Translations under genes and position numbers: made by a program
DNA from: Prevotella sp. UBA5379
Lineage (GTDB): Bacteria > Bacteroidota > Bacteroidia > Bacteroidales > Bacteroidaceae
Length of the DNA stretch: 38,796 nt
Direction of reading: 5' to 3'
Assembly (NCBI GenBank): GCA_002409785.1
Contig: DHOX01000088.1
Span: 1-38,796, forward strand
The notes under the pieces: generated by a model
Seen by the model: the letters and a program-made list of their open reading frames with translations, nothing else
What the model was told of the DNA's origin: nothing
Databases searched by the model: none
Part shown: positions 26,541 through 34,557 of the stretch, piece after piece
Layout of the letters: each line of letters begins with the position of its first letter
Position numbering within the stretch: the first letter of the stretch is position 1

Positions 26541-28556
26541 ATGAAAAAGACAATTAATAACAAATATTTTATTTGCAGCTTGATATTTAGTGTCGTTTCT
26601 TTATGCCTTGTAAGCTGTAATGATTTCCTGAACGTGTCTCCACCATCTCAGGTCTCTCCGGAGAAGTATCTCACCACTGCTGACCAGCTGAAAGCTTATT
26701 TGGATGCCTATTATGCTAATTATAGTAACTGGAACAGTTATGATGCTTCTACCGGAGGAATGATACCGAGTCATTTTGGTAGTTCTAATGGTACACCATA
26801 TTATGATGATAATGCAACGGATAATTCTGAGGGTACTGATGCTCGCTATATAAAGGATGCCTGGACGGTAGGCCAGACTGGTGGCTATTGGAATTTTAAT
26901 AATATTCGTGCATTGAATTATTTTATTAATATTACAAAGGCACGTAAGTCCGCTGGGCTGATAAAAGGTTCTGAAGCTGATATTAATCAATATTTAGGAG
27001 AGGGCTATTTCCTTCGTGCCTTGGAATATTTTTTCCGCCTGAAGATGTTGGGGGATTTCCCTATTATAACGGCTACTCTGCCTGACGAAAAAACAGCTCT
27101 TGCTGTTGCTTCTGAGCGCTGCCCGCGTAATGAGGTCGCTCGCTTTATCATTAATAATCTCGACTCGGCTATAACTGATCTTGGTAATGATAAACCGAAA
27201 ACTCGTATTTCTAGAAATGCGGCATTGGTCTTGAAATCGCGCGTGGCACTTTATGAGGGGACTTGGGAAAAATATCACGCAGGAACTCCATTGGTGCCGG
27301 ATAAGGCTGCTGGATGGCCAGGTGCAAATATGAGTTATAATGCTGATTTCAAATATGATAATGCCGGTGAAGTGAAATATTTCCTCCAGCAGGCCATGGA
27401 TGCAGCCTCTCAGGTGGCTGACAATATCCCTTTGGTTGAAAATAATAAAGTTGATCGGCAGAAAGTTTCTGATGCTACTAATCCCTATTATAATATGTTT
27501 GCCTCGCATGATCCGACAAAGTATTCTGAAGTGATTATGTGCCGGTTGTACTCTTCTGCTGCTGGCGTAACTCATCATTTTAATCATTATATGTATAGTG
27601 GGGGAAACCAGGGAATGACTAAACAGTTTGAGAAATGTTTCTTAATGCAGAATGGCTTGCCTTATTATGCTCCTGGGAGTGGCTATAAAGGCGATGATTA
27701 TATTGCAGATACAAAAATTAATCGTGATTGGCGCTGGATATTATTCATGAAAGCTCCTGGTGACGTGAAGGCTTTGGAGAATATTCAAGATCCGGAATAT
27801 TTCCCGGAAGCTCCTCTTGTTTATCAATATGATATGCGCGCAAGTACTTCTACAGGGTATATCCCTGGAAAAGGTCATTCGCTTGATTATGATGATCAGG
27901 TGCTGGGACAGGATCAAACGGCCTTTGTCGTCTATCGCGCTGCAGAGGCTTACTTGAATTATATTGAGGCTGAATATGAACTGAATGGCCGGATTGATGC
28001 CAAGGCTGATGCTTATTGGAGAGCTCTGAGAACCAGAGCTGGCGTGGATCCTGATTATAATAAAACAATTGCGGCTACAGATATGCAGAAAGAGGCTGAG
28101 AATGATTGGGGAGCGTACTCTCATGGCAAATTAGTTGACCCTACCTTGTATAATATTCGCAGGGAGCGGCGTTGTGAGTTTATTGGGGAAGGTTTTAGAA
28201 AAGATGATCTGTACCGTTGGTGTTCCTTAGATCAATTAAAAGGCTTTCAGTTGGAGGGCGCTAAAATATTTGGACCAATGAAAAGCCTCTTTGGCAATAA
28301 TTTGTTGTATGATCAGACGGATCAAAGTAAAGATAATGTCTCTTCTCCTTCATTAAGTGAGTATCTGCGTCCAAATCAGATTACAACAATCAATAATCTG
28401 TATTATAATGGATTCTTCTTCTATCAGGCTCATTATCTGAATCCCATTGCCGTACAGAATTTCTTGAATACCTCTGATGATGGCAAGACGATTAAGGATT
28501 CTCCGATCTATCAGAATCCGGGCTGGCCGACAGTTGCGGGTGATCCCTGTGAGTAG
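26541..28556 (+). CDS. SusD-like glycan-binding surface lipoprotein (SusD4)
   Basis: A 671-residue lipoprotein with lipobox LVSC (about residue 28). SusD motifs include NDFLNVSPPSQVSPEKYL, GEGYFLRALEYFFRLKMLGD, ALVLKSRVALYEGTWEKY, VYRAAEAYLNYIEAEYELNG, NIRRERRCEFIGEGFRKDDL and the end SPIYQNPGWPTVAGDPCE. It starts 12 bp after susC4. It is clearly related to SusD3 (same length, same block order), in line with duplication of the whole pair. It differs in loops around the middle of the protein, where SusD ligand sites usually lie (inference). A short hairpin follows the gene. Confidence 0.95.
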   Translation: MKKTINNKYFICSLIFSVVSLCLVSCNDFLNVSPPSQVSPEKYLTTADQLKAYLDAYYANYSNWNSYDASTGGMIPSHFGSSNGTPYYDDNATDNSEGTDARYIKDAWTVGQTGGYWNFNNIRALNYFINITKARKSAGLIKGSEADINQYLGEGYFLRALEYFFRLKMLGDFPIITATLPDEKTALAVASERCPRNEVARFIINNLDSAITDLGNDKPKTRISRNAALVLKSRVALYEGTWEKYHAGTPLVPDKAAGWPGANMSYNADFKYDNAGEVKYFLQQAMDAASQVADNIPLVENNKVDRQKVSDATNPYYNMFASHDPTKYSEVIMCRLYSSAAGVTHHFNHYMYSGGNQGMTKQFEKCFLMQNGLPYYAPGSGYKGDDYIADTKINRDWRWILFMKAPGDVKALENIQDPEYFPEAPLVYQYDMRASTSTGYIPGKGHSLDYDDQVLGQDQTAFVVYRAAEAYLNYIEAEYELNGRIDAKADAYWRALRTRAGVDPDYNKTIAATDMQKEAENDWGAYSHGKLVDPTLYNIRRERRCEFIGEGFRKDDLYRWCSLDQLKGFQLEGAKIFGPMKSLFGNNLLYDQTDQSKDNVSSPSLSEYLRPNQITTINNLYYNGFFFYQAHYLNPIAVQNFLNTSDDGKTIKDSPIYQNPGWPTVAGDPCE

Positions 28557-28580
28557 GGGATTAAAAAGAGTCTTTGTTCT

Positions 28581-28610
28581 TAGTGGTATAATCTGATGGT
28601 TATACCACTA
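28581..28610 (+). terminator. Hairpin after susD4
   Basis: TAGTGGTATAA (28581-28591) and TTATACCACTA (28600-28610) are perfect 11-bp arms around an 8-nt loop, 24 bp after the susD4 stop. No T-tract follows. It probably ends or protects the 3' end of the susC4/D4 transcript. The rest of the gap to 28698 is AT-rich with no clear promoter. Confidence 0.55.
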
Positions 28611-28698
28611 TCCCCTCGTCTAAGATGATTTACATTCATGTTATTTAACTTATTTATAGAGTAATATTTATCTTTTTATTTAATCACTTAAAAGTTTT

Positions 28699-29964
28699 AT
28701 GAAGAAAATTATCGGATATTTAGTAGTTGTTCTGGCGATGATGTTACCGTTTCAAACGGTTTCTGCAAAAAAAAGAATTCAACAGACCGATAGGGAATAC
28801 TGGTGCGCACAGGCATGGAAAATGGCCCGGCCGGTTTTGGAGAATATGGCTCATGGTACACTCCAGAAAAATATGCAGATGGAGTTCAGTCCGAGTTTTG
28901 ATAGCCGTAATAAAAAGGTGGCTTACATGGAATGTTTCGGACGTCTCATGGCTGGCATTGCTCCATGGCTTTCTCTCCCTGATGATCTTACGGCGGAAGG
29001 AAAACAGCGCAGACAATTACGGGAATGGGCCTTGCAGAGCTATAAGAATGCTGTGGACCCCAAGAGTCCGGATTATCTCTGCTGGGGTATCGGAGGCCAG
29101 AACTTGGTAGATGCAGCTTATATCGCAGAGAGTTTTCTTCGTGCTTATCATACTTTATGGATGCCTTTGGATTCGGTTACAAAACAACGTTACTTTATGG
29201 AATTCCGCAAACTTCGGAAGATTGATCCTCCCTATACCAACTGGCTCTTGTTCTCTTCTACTATCGAGAGCTTCATGGCTAAGGCTGGAGGGGATTATGA
29301 CCAGTTCCGGGTAAATATAGCTTGCCGTAAAGTCGAGGAGTGGTATGCCGGCGATGGCTGGTATGCGGATGGTCCTTACTTTACGTTTAATTATTATAGC
29401 AGTTATGTCTTTCACCCGATGTACTTGGAGACGCTGCAGGCGATGATGGATGCGAAGGCAAATACGCGTCTGGACTACCAGAAATATTATGACCGGGAAC
29501 TAAAACGGGCTCAGAAGTATGCGATCATCCTGGAACGTTTTATCTCTCCCGAGGGAACTTTCCCGGTTTTCGGACGGAGCATCCCTTATCGTGATGCTGC
29601 CATGCAGCCCTTGGCTCTTCTGGCGTGGTATAGGAAACTCCCGGAGGAACTGACCAATGGACAGGTTCGTGCAGCACTCACCAAGGTCATGCACAGGATG
29701 TGGGACCATTATGACAATTATAATGAGAAGGGATTTTTGAATATCGGCTTTTGTGGTCACCAACCGGATGTGGCTGACTGGTATACGAATAATGGCAGTG
29801 AATATATGGCTTCTCTGATTTTTATGCCTCTGGGTCTTCCTGCTGATGATCCTTTCTGGACAGATGCTCCACAGCCCTGGACTCAGGTGAAGGCGTGGGG
29901 TGGTCATCCTTTTCCTAAGGATCATTTATGGAAAGATCAGATTGAGACTCCGGACAAATGGTAA
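28699..29964 (+). CDS. DUF2264 (GH154-like) family protein, possible beta-glucuronidase
   Basis: A 421-residue protein with a signal peptide ending near FQTVSA, so exported and probably periplasmic. The sequence matches the DUF2264 family, an (alpha/alpha) barrel type: ECFGRLMAGIAPWLSLP, RQLREWALQSYKNAVDPKSP, QNLVDAAYIAESFLRA, NWLLFSSTIESFM, DGWYADGPYFTFNYYSSYVF, FPVFGRSIPYRDAA and the C-terminal DWYTNNGSEYMAS. As I recall, the characterised DUF2264 enzyme from Bacteroides thetaiotaomicron arabinogalactan loci is a beta-glucuronidase and founds GH154; I could not check this. Position next to GH105 and GH2 fits removal of uronic acid from side chains. I cannot name catalytic residues with confidence. 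Confidence 0.82.
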   Translation: MKKIIGYLVVVLAMMLPFQTVSAKKRIQQTDREYWCAQAWKMARPVLENMAHGTLQKNMQMEFSPSFDSRNKKVAYMECFGRLMAGIAPWLSLPDDLTAEGKQRRQLREWALQSYKNAVDPKSPDYLCWGIGGQNLVDAAYIAESFLRAYHTLWMPLDSVTKQRYFMEFRKLRKIDPPYTNWLLFSSTIESFMAKAGGDYDQFRVNIACRKVEEWYAGDGWYADGPYFTFNYYSSYVFHPMYLETLQAMMDAKANTRLDYQKYYDRELKRAQKYAIILERFISPEGTFPVFGRSIPYRDAAMQPLALLAWYRKLPEELTNGQVRAALTKVMHRMWDHYDNYNEKGFLNIGFCGHQPDVADWYTNNGSEYMASLIFMPLGLPADDPFWTDAPQPWTQVKAWGGHPFPKDHLWKDQIETPDKW

Positions 29965-30034
29965 TGAAAAATGAAAATAAATGCCTTGAATGAAAATTTG
30001 TGATTTTTTATTCTGATTTCTGTTCAAGAATGAG

Positions 30035-30042
30035 TAACTTTG
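30035..30042 (+). promoter_or_regulatory. Possible -7 promoter box before the GH105 gene
   Basis: TAACTTTG matches the Bacteroidota TAnnTTTG box and lies 41 nt before the GH105 start, inside the 119-bp gap after the DUF2264 gene. No good TTTG -33 box lies 19-21 nt upstream, so this is only a candidate. Confidence 0.35.
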
Positions 30043-30083
30043 GGGAACATTTTGTATGTTTCCCTTGAATTTGATATGAACAA

Positions 30084-31283
30084 ATGATAAATAGAATAAT
30101 ATATGCTGTCCTGATGTGGTGTCTCCTGCCTCTTTACTCTGTTGAGGCTGAATCATTGCAGCATGTGGAGAGCATTATTAATAGGGTAAATAATTACTGG
30201 CAGATGAATCACAGGCCTCAGACTCATGCTTTTTGGGATGTCGCGGTCTATCATACCGGGAATATGGCGGCTTATCAACTGTTGAAAAATCCTCGGTGGC
30301 TGCAATATTCTGAAAACTGGGCTGAATATAATCACTGGGAGGGTGCAAGCGAAAAAGATGCTTCCAGGTGGGTTTATAAGAAATATGGAGAAGACCAGCA
30401 GCATGTCCTTTTCGGTGACTGGCAGGTGTGCTTCCAGACTTATCTGGACTTGTACCAGATCGCTCCTGATCCCATAAAAATCGCACGTGCAAAGGAAGTT
30501 ATGGGCTATGAGGCTGATTCCGGGGCGGATGACTACTGGTGGTGGGCTGATGCTTTATATATGGTGATGCCGGTGATGACAAAAATGTACAGGCTGACCG
30601 GAGAAGAGAAGTATCTGGATAAACTCTATGAGAATGTCCGTTATAGTGACAGCATCATGCTCGACAAAAAGACTGGACTTTATTATCGTGACGCGCGTTA
30701 TGTCTATCCTGCTCACCGGACTCTTTCGGGGGAGAAGGATTTCTGGGCCCGCGGTGACGGATGGGTCTTGGCCGGACTGGCACGGGTACTGCAGGATATG
30801 CCGGAAAATTGCAGGTATTATTCTTTCTTCGTGAAGAAGTTTGTCCGTCTGGCTTACGCTGTGGCTCGCTTGCAGCAGAAAGAGGGGTATTGGACGCGGT
30901 CTTTGATGGATCCGGCACAGGCTCCGGGACCGGAGACCAGTGGTACGGCTCTTTTTACATACGGGATCCTCTGGGGGATCAATCATGGCATTCTGGAGAA
31001 ATCGGCTTTTAAACCGGTAATCAAACGATCCTGGAGATACCTTTCGGAAAAGGCTCTGCAAAAGGACGGGAGTGTCGGTTATGTGCAACCCATTGGTGAC
31101 CGGGCTATTCCTGGACAGTCCATTGACCAGCACTCACAGTCGGATTTCGGCGTGGGTGCGTTTCTCCTCGCTTCTTGTGAGTATGCACGATATATTGCTA
31201 ATAATAAATACTATGACAAAAAGAAATCTGTGTTTACTGGTGGCGGCATCTTTGTTGGTGGCGGCGCCGGCCTTGGCCGTTAA
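30084..31283 (+). CDS. GH105 unsaturated uronyl hydrolase
   Basis: A 399-residue protein of the YteR/YesR type. The signal peptide is MINRIIYAVLMWCLLPLYSVEA. An (alpha/alpha)6-barrel is indicated by FGDWQVCFQTYLDLY, WWWADALYMVMPVMTKMYRLTG, FWARGDGWVLAGLARVLQDM, ETSGTALFTYGILWGINHG and the final QSDFGVGAFLLASCEYAR. D156 in WWWADALY corresponds to the catalytic Asp of B. subtilis YteR. The family removes 4,5-unsaturated uronic acid from oligosaccharides made by lyases; arabinogalactan-linked glucuronic acid is the likely target here. No polysaccharide lyase is encoded in the window. The natural end seems to be near ARYIANN; the last 20 or so residues, rich in Gly, are read out of frame from the GH2 signal-peptide region because the genes overlap by 71 bp. 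Confidence 0.9.
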   Translation: MINRIIYAVLMWCLLPLYSVEAESLQHVESIINRVNNYWQMNHRPQTHAFWDVAVYHTGNMAAYQLLKNPRWLQYSENWAEYNHWEGASEKDASRWVYKKYGEDQQHVLFGDWQVCFQTYLDLYQIAPDPIKIARAKEVMGYEADSGADDYWWWADALYMVMPVMTKMYRLTGEEKYLDKLYENVRYSDSIMLDKKTGLYYRDARYVYPAHRTLSGEKDFWARGDGWVLAGLARVLQDMPENCRYYSFFVKKFVRLAYAVARLQQKEGYWTRSLMDPAQAPGPETSGTALFTYGILWGINHGILEKSAFKPVIKRSWRYLSEKALQKDGSVGYVQPIGDRAIPGQSIDQHSQSDFGVGAFLLASCEYARYIANNKYYDKKKSVFTGGGIFVGGGAGLGR

Positions 31284-34200
31284 TGTGAAGAAGGGACAGC
31301 CTAAGGAAAAGACTGATCCCGTGATCTTTCCGGAATGGCATGACCTTCAGGTGAATGAAATCAATCGCTATCCTATGCATACGGCATTCCGGATAGAGAA
31401 TGGGGATACGTTAAGCCTGAATGGAACGTGGAAATTCAATTGGGTGGCTAACTTGGACCAGCGCCCGGTGGATTTTTACAAGATTGGTTATGATGATTCT
31501 TCGTGGAAAACGATGCCTGTTCCCGGAATATGGGAACTGAACGGCTATGGTGATCCGGAGTATGTGAACATTGGTTTTGCCTGGCGGGGGCATTTTAAGA
31601 ATAATCCGCCGGAGATTCCTATCAAGGATAATCATGTGGGAAGCTATCGCCGGATCATTTCTATCCCTGACAGTTGGAACGGCAAACAGGTGATCGCTCA
31701 TTTCGGATCTGTCACTTCGAATATCCATCTGTGGGTCAACGGGCACTTCGTAGGCTATACGGAGGATTCCAAGGCCCAGGCTGAGTTTGATGTGACCCCT
31801 TATCTGAAAAAGGGGGATAATCTTTTCGCTTTCCAGGTGTCTCGCTGGTGTGACGGGAGTTATGACGAAGACCAGGATTTCTGGCGCCTGAGCGGTGTGG
31901 CCCGTGACAGTTATCTGTTTACTCGCAACAGGGATCATCAGATGACGGACATACGGGTACTTCAGAATCTGACCAATCATTATACGGATGGGGTCCTGAA
32001 TATCCAGGCTTTGCTGAAAGGCTGCAATACGGCAGACTTCAAACTCTTTGATGCTACCGGCAAACAGGTTGCCAATCAAGTTGTTACCGGCGTCAAAAAT
32101 GGACTGGCCAGAACTACTTTGAATCTTAGTCAGCCTCATCTGTGGTCGGCAGAGACTCCTTATCTGTATACGCTCGTGGCTGATGCTCTTCCGTCAGTGA
32201 AGAATAACCATGCTTATGAGACCCTTTCCCTTAAGGTGGGCTTCCGTTCGGTTGAGATTAGAAACCGCCAGGTATTAGTAAATGGTAAGCCGATCCTGAT
32301 TAAGGGCGCTGACCGTCATGAGATGGATCCTGATGGTGGTTATGTCGTAACTCATGCTCGGATGCTTCAGGATATCAAGATCATGAAGCGGCTGAATATC
32401 AATGCGGTTCGTACGAGTCACTATCTGGACGATCCTTACTGGTATGATCTGTGTGATCGATATGGTATTTATGTGGTTGCTGAGGCTAATCAGGAAAGTC
32501 ATGGATTCGGATATGGTGATGATGCCATGTCTGGAAAACCGATGTTTGCCAAACAGATCCTGCAGCGTAATCAGCATAATGTCTGCATGAACTTCAATCA
32601 CCCGAGCGTGATCATCTGGAGCCTTGGCAATGAGACAAAGTATGGACCTAATTTCGTCGCTGCCTATGATTGGATCCGGCAGCAGGATCCGTATCGGCCT
32701 ATACAGTATGAGCAGGCTGGCCTGAAGGGGGCTACTGATATCTTCTGCCCGATGTATTATCCGGTGGATCTCTGTGAAAAATATGCTTTGGATCCAAATT
32801 CGCCTAAACCGCTGATTCAGTGTGAATATAATCATTCCATGGGCAACTCTGGTGGTAACTTCGCTGAATACTGGAAATTGATCCGTAAATACCCGATCTT
32901 CCAAGGTGGATTCATCTGGGATTTCGTGGACCAGGGATTGCACCGTCATCCGCATTTTGACGCCAGCAGGACACTCTCTGATTATGAAAACCTGACGAAG
33001 GACTTTTCGGTAAAGACGGAATATACTTACGGTGGTGATTATAACAGTTATGATCCTTCGGATAATAATTTTAATTGTAATGGTATTATCGGCCCGGATC
33101 GTCAGTTGAATCCTCATGCGTACGAGGTGGCTTACCAGTATCAGAATATCTGGGCTGCGCCGGTTGATCTCTCTCAAGGTAAGATTTCGGTCAGGAACGA
33201 GAACTTCTTCCGTGACCTGAGTAATGATAGACTGGTCTGGAGTCTGGTCAATGACGGAAAGACTATTAAAAGTGGTGAGGTCGATAATCTTGATGTCGCT
33301 CCGGGACAGACAAAGGAGTTTACTTTGCCATACGGACCGGTGGAAGGTAATGAAGTGTTCTTGAATATCGATTTCCAACTGAAAACTGCTGAGCCTCTGA
33401 TGGCTGCCGGCCAGACTATAGCGTATGCTCAACTTCCTGTGAAGGCGGCTACGACATTCCTGACGGTGACTCCTGATAAGAAGGGGAAAATCGGCGTAGA
33501 TAAGAAAGACAAGACGGATCTTACCTTATCGGATAATAACGTGGTGATCAGCTTTGACAAGACAACGGGTTTCCTCAAGAAATATAGTGTTGACGGGGTG
33601 GACTATCTGGGTGAAGGTGGAAGCCTGAAACCTAATTTCTGGCGTGCTGTGACGGATAATGACCTCGGAGCTGGATTGCAGAAACTTTTTGCCCCTTGGC
33701 ACCATCCGGAAATGAATCTTTCTTCCCTGACGGTTCAGAAGATGAAAGATGCAAGTTTCGGAAAGGGTATGGAAGTGACTGCACAGTATGAAATGCCTAC
33801 GGTGAAAGCTCACCTGACCCTTACTTATAAGATCTCTCCTGCGGGTACCATGCTGGTGAATGAGAAGATGACGGCGGATCCTTCTGCTAAGGAACCGGAC
33901 ATGTTCAGGTTTGGAATGGTCATGGATATGCCTTACAATATGGACCAGTCTGAATATTATGGCCGCGGACCAATTGAAAACTATAGTGATCGTAAGGATT
34001 GCATGAGGGTGGGCATCTATCGCCAGACGGCTGACGAACAGTTCTATCCTTATATCCGGCCTCAGGAAACAGGTACAAAATCGGATATTCGCTATTGGAA
34101 GCAGCTGAACGGGGCTCAAAAGGGCCTGAAGATCTTCGGCGTTGACGGACGGCTCTTTGATGCCAGTGCTCTGCATTATAATATTGATGATCTGGATGAG

Positions 34201-34383
34201 GGTATGGAGAAACACCAGCGCCATAGCTACCAGGTTCCTCTGTCTAAGTTTACTGAACTTTGTATCGATGGTGTTCAGCAGGGTGTAGGAGGAACGAACA
34301 GCTGGGGAGCGTGGCCTCTGAAACCGTATCTGGTACCTTATCAGAACCGTGATTTCTCTTTTATCTTGACACCGGAGAACTGA
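31213..34383 (+). CDS. GH2 beta-galactosidase, LacZ-like, exported
   Basis: A 1056-residue protein from ATG 31213, which gives a clear signal peptide (MTKRNLCLLVAASLLVAAPA). The frame is open further upstream to an ATG at 31072 but that part overlaps GH105 and was not used. Domain order: GH2 sugar-binding (about 50-230), immunoglobulin-like (about 235-340), TIM barrel (about 345-640), a further beta domain, and a Bgal_small_N domain (about 780-1055, with FWRAVTDNDLGAG). Acid/base E474 lies in WSLGNETK and nucleophile E538 in IQCEYNHSMGNS, matching E461 and E537 of E. coli LacZ. It should hydrolyse terminal beta-galactosides in the periplasm, in line with beta-1,6- or beta-1,3-galactan side chains. 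It is followed by a strong terminator. Confidence 0.94.
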   Translation: MTKRNLCLLVAASLLVAAPALAVNVKKGQPKEKTDPVIFPEWHDLQVNEINRYPMHTAFRIENGDTLSLNGTWKFNWVANLDQRPVDFYKIGYDDSSWKTMPVPGIWELNGYGDPEYVNIGFAWRGHFKNNPPEIPIKDNHVGSYRRIISIPDSWNGKQVIAHFGSVTSNIHLWVNGHFVGYTEDSKAQAEFDVTPYLKKGDNLFAFQVSRWCDGSYDEDQDFWRLSGVARDSYLFTRNRDHQMTDIRVLQNLTNHYTDGVLNIQALLKGCNTADFKLFDATGKQVANQVVTGVKNGLARTTLNLSQPHLWSAETPYLYTLVADALPSVKNNHAYETLSLKVGFRSVEIRNRQVLVNGKPILIKGADRHEMDPDGGYVVTHARMLQDIKIMKRLNINAVRTSHYLDDPYWYDLCDRYGIYVVAEANQESHGFGYGDDAMSGKPMFAKQILQRNQHNVCMNFNHPSVIIWSLGNETKYGPNFVAAYDWIRQQDPYRPIQYEQAGLKGATDIFCPMYYPVDLCEKYALDPNSPKPLIQCEYNHSMGNSGGNFAEYWKLIRKYPIFQGGFIWDFVDQGLHRHPHFDASRTLSDYENLTKDFSVKTEYTYGGDYNSYDPSDNNFNCNGIIGPDRQLNPHAYEVAYQYQNIWAAPVDLSQGKISVRNENFFRDLSNDRLVWSLVNDGKTIKSGEVDNLDVAPGQTKEFTLPYGPVEGNEVFLNIDFQLKTAEPLMAAGQTIAYAQLPVKAATTFLTVTPDKKGKIGVDKKDKTDLTLSDNNVVISFDKTTGFLKKYSVDGVDYLGEGGSLKPNFWRAVTDNDLGAGLQKLFAPWHHPEMNLSSLTVQKMKDASFGKGMEVTAQYEMPTVKAHLTLTYKISPAGTMLVNEKMTADPSAKEPDMFRFGMVMDMPYNMDQSEYYGRGPIENYSDRKDCMRVGIYRQTADEQFYPYIRPQETGTKSDIRYWKQLNGAQKGLKIFGVDGRLFDASALHYNIDDLDEGMEKHQRHSYQVPLSKFTELCIDGVQQGVGGTNSWGAWPLKPYLVPYQNRDFSFILTPEN

Positions 34384-34425
34384 TCATACTGGCTTTTGGG
34401 ACATTTTGTCCACCAGTTACCTTTT

Positions 34426-34456
34426 AAAATCCACCTGATTACGGGTGGATTTTTTT
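34426..34456 (+). terminator. Rho-independent terminator after the GH2 gene
   Basis: AAAATCCACC (34426-34435) pairs with GGTGGATTTT (34444-34453) around an 8-nt loop, and the T run reaches 34456. It lies 43 bp after the GH2 stop and ends the DUF2264-GH105-GH2 unit. Confidence 0.85.
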
Positions 34457-34463
34457 ATCTTTG
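34456..34463 (+). promoter_or_regulatory. Possible -7 promoter box for the GH51 gene
   Basis: TATCTTTG is a full match to TAnnTTTG and starts at the last T of the upstream terminator. It lies 94 nt before the GH51 start. No clear TTTG -33 box lies in the expected place, which is occupied by the terminator stem. Confidence 0.45.
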
Positions 34464-34557
34464 TACGTGAATGGAGTGAAACGGAATTAGGAGGGACCTG
34501 TCGATGGACTCTTTCCCTCTTGCTGGCGTGAAGGATTAATTTAAAACTAAATACTAA

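Noticed and set aside
31072..31212. Upstream start for the GH2 gene
   Set aside because: It would bury the signal peptide behind 47 residues and extend the overlap with GH105. ATG 31213 gives a normal exported enzyme.
31203..31283. Frameshift or pseudogene at the GH105 end
   Set aside because: The catalytic regions are complete and the frame is intact to the family's normal end; only the short tail is unusual.
32275..33432. Long minus-strand open frame (385 codons) inside the GH2 gene
   Set aside because: It is antisense to the catalytic barrel of a clear beta-galactosidase. Its length is explained by codon use of the real gene, and it shows no domain or signal.
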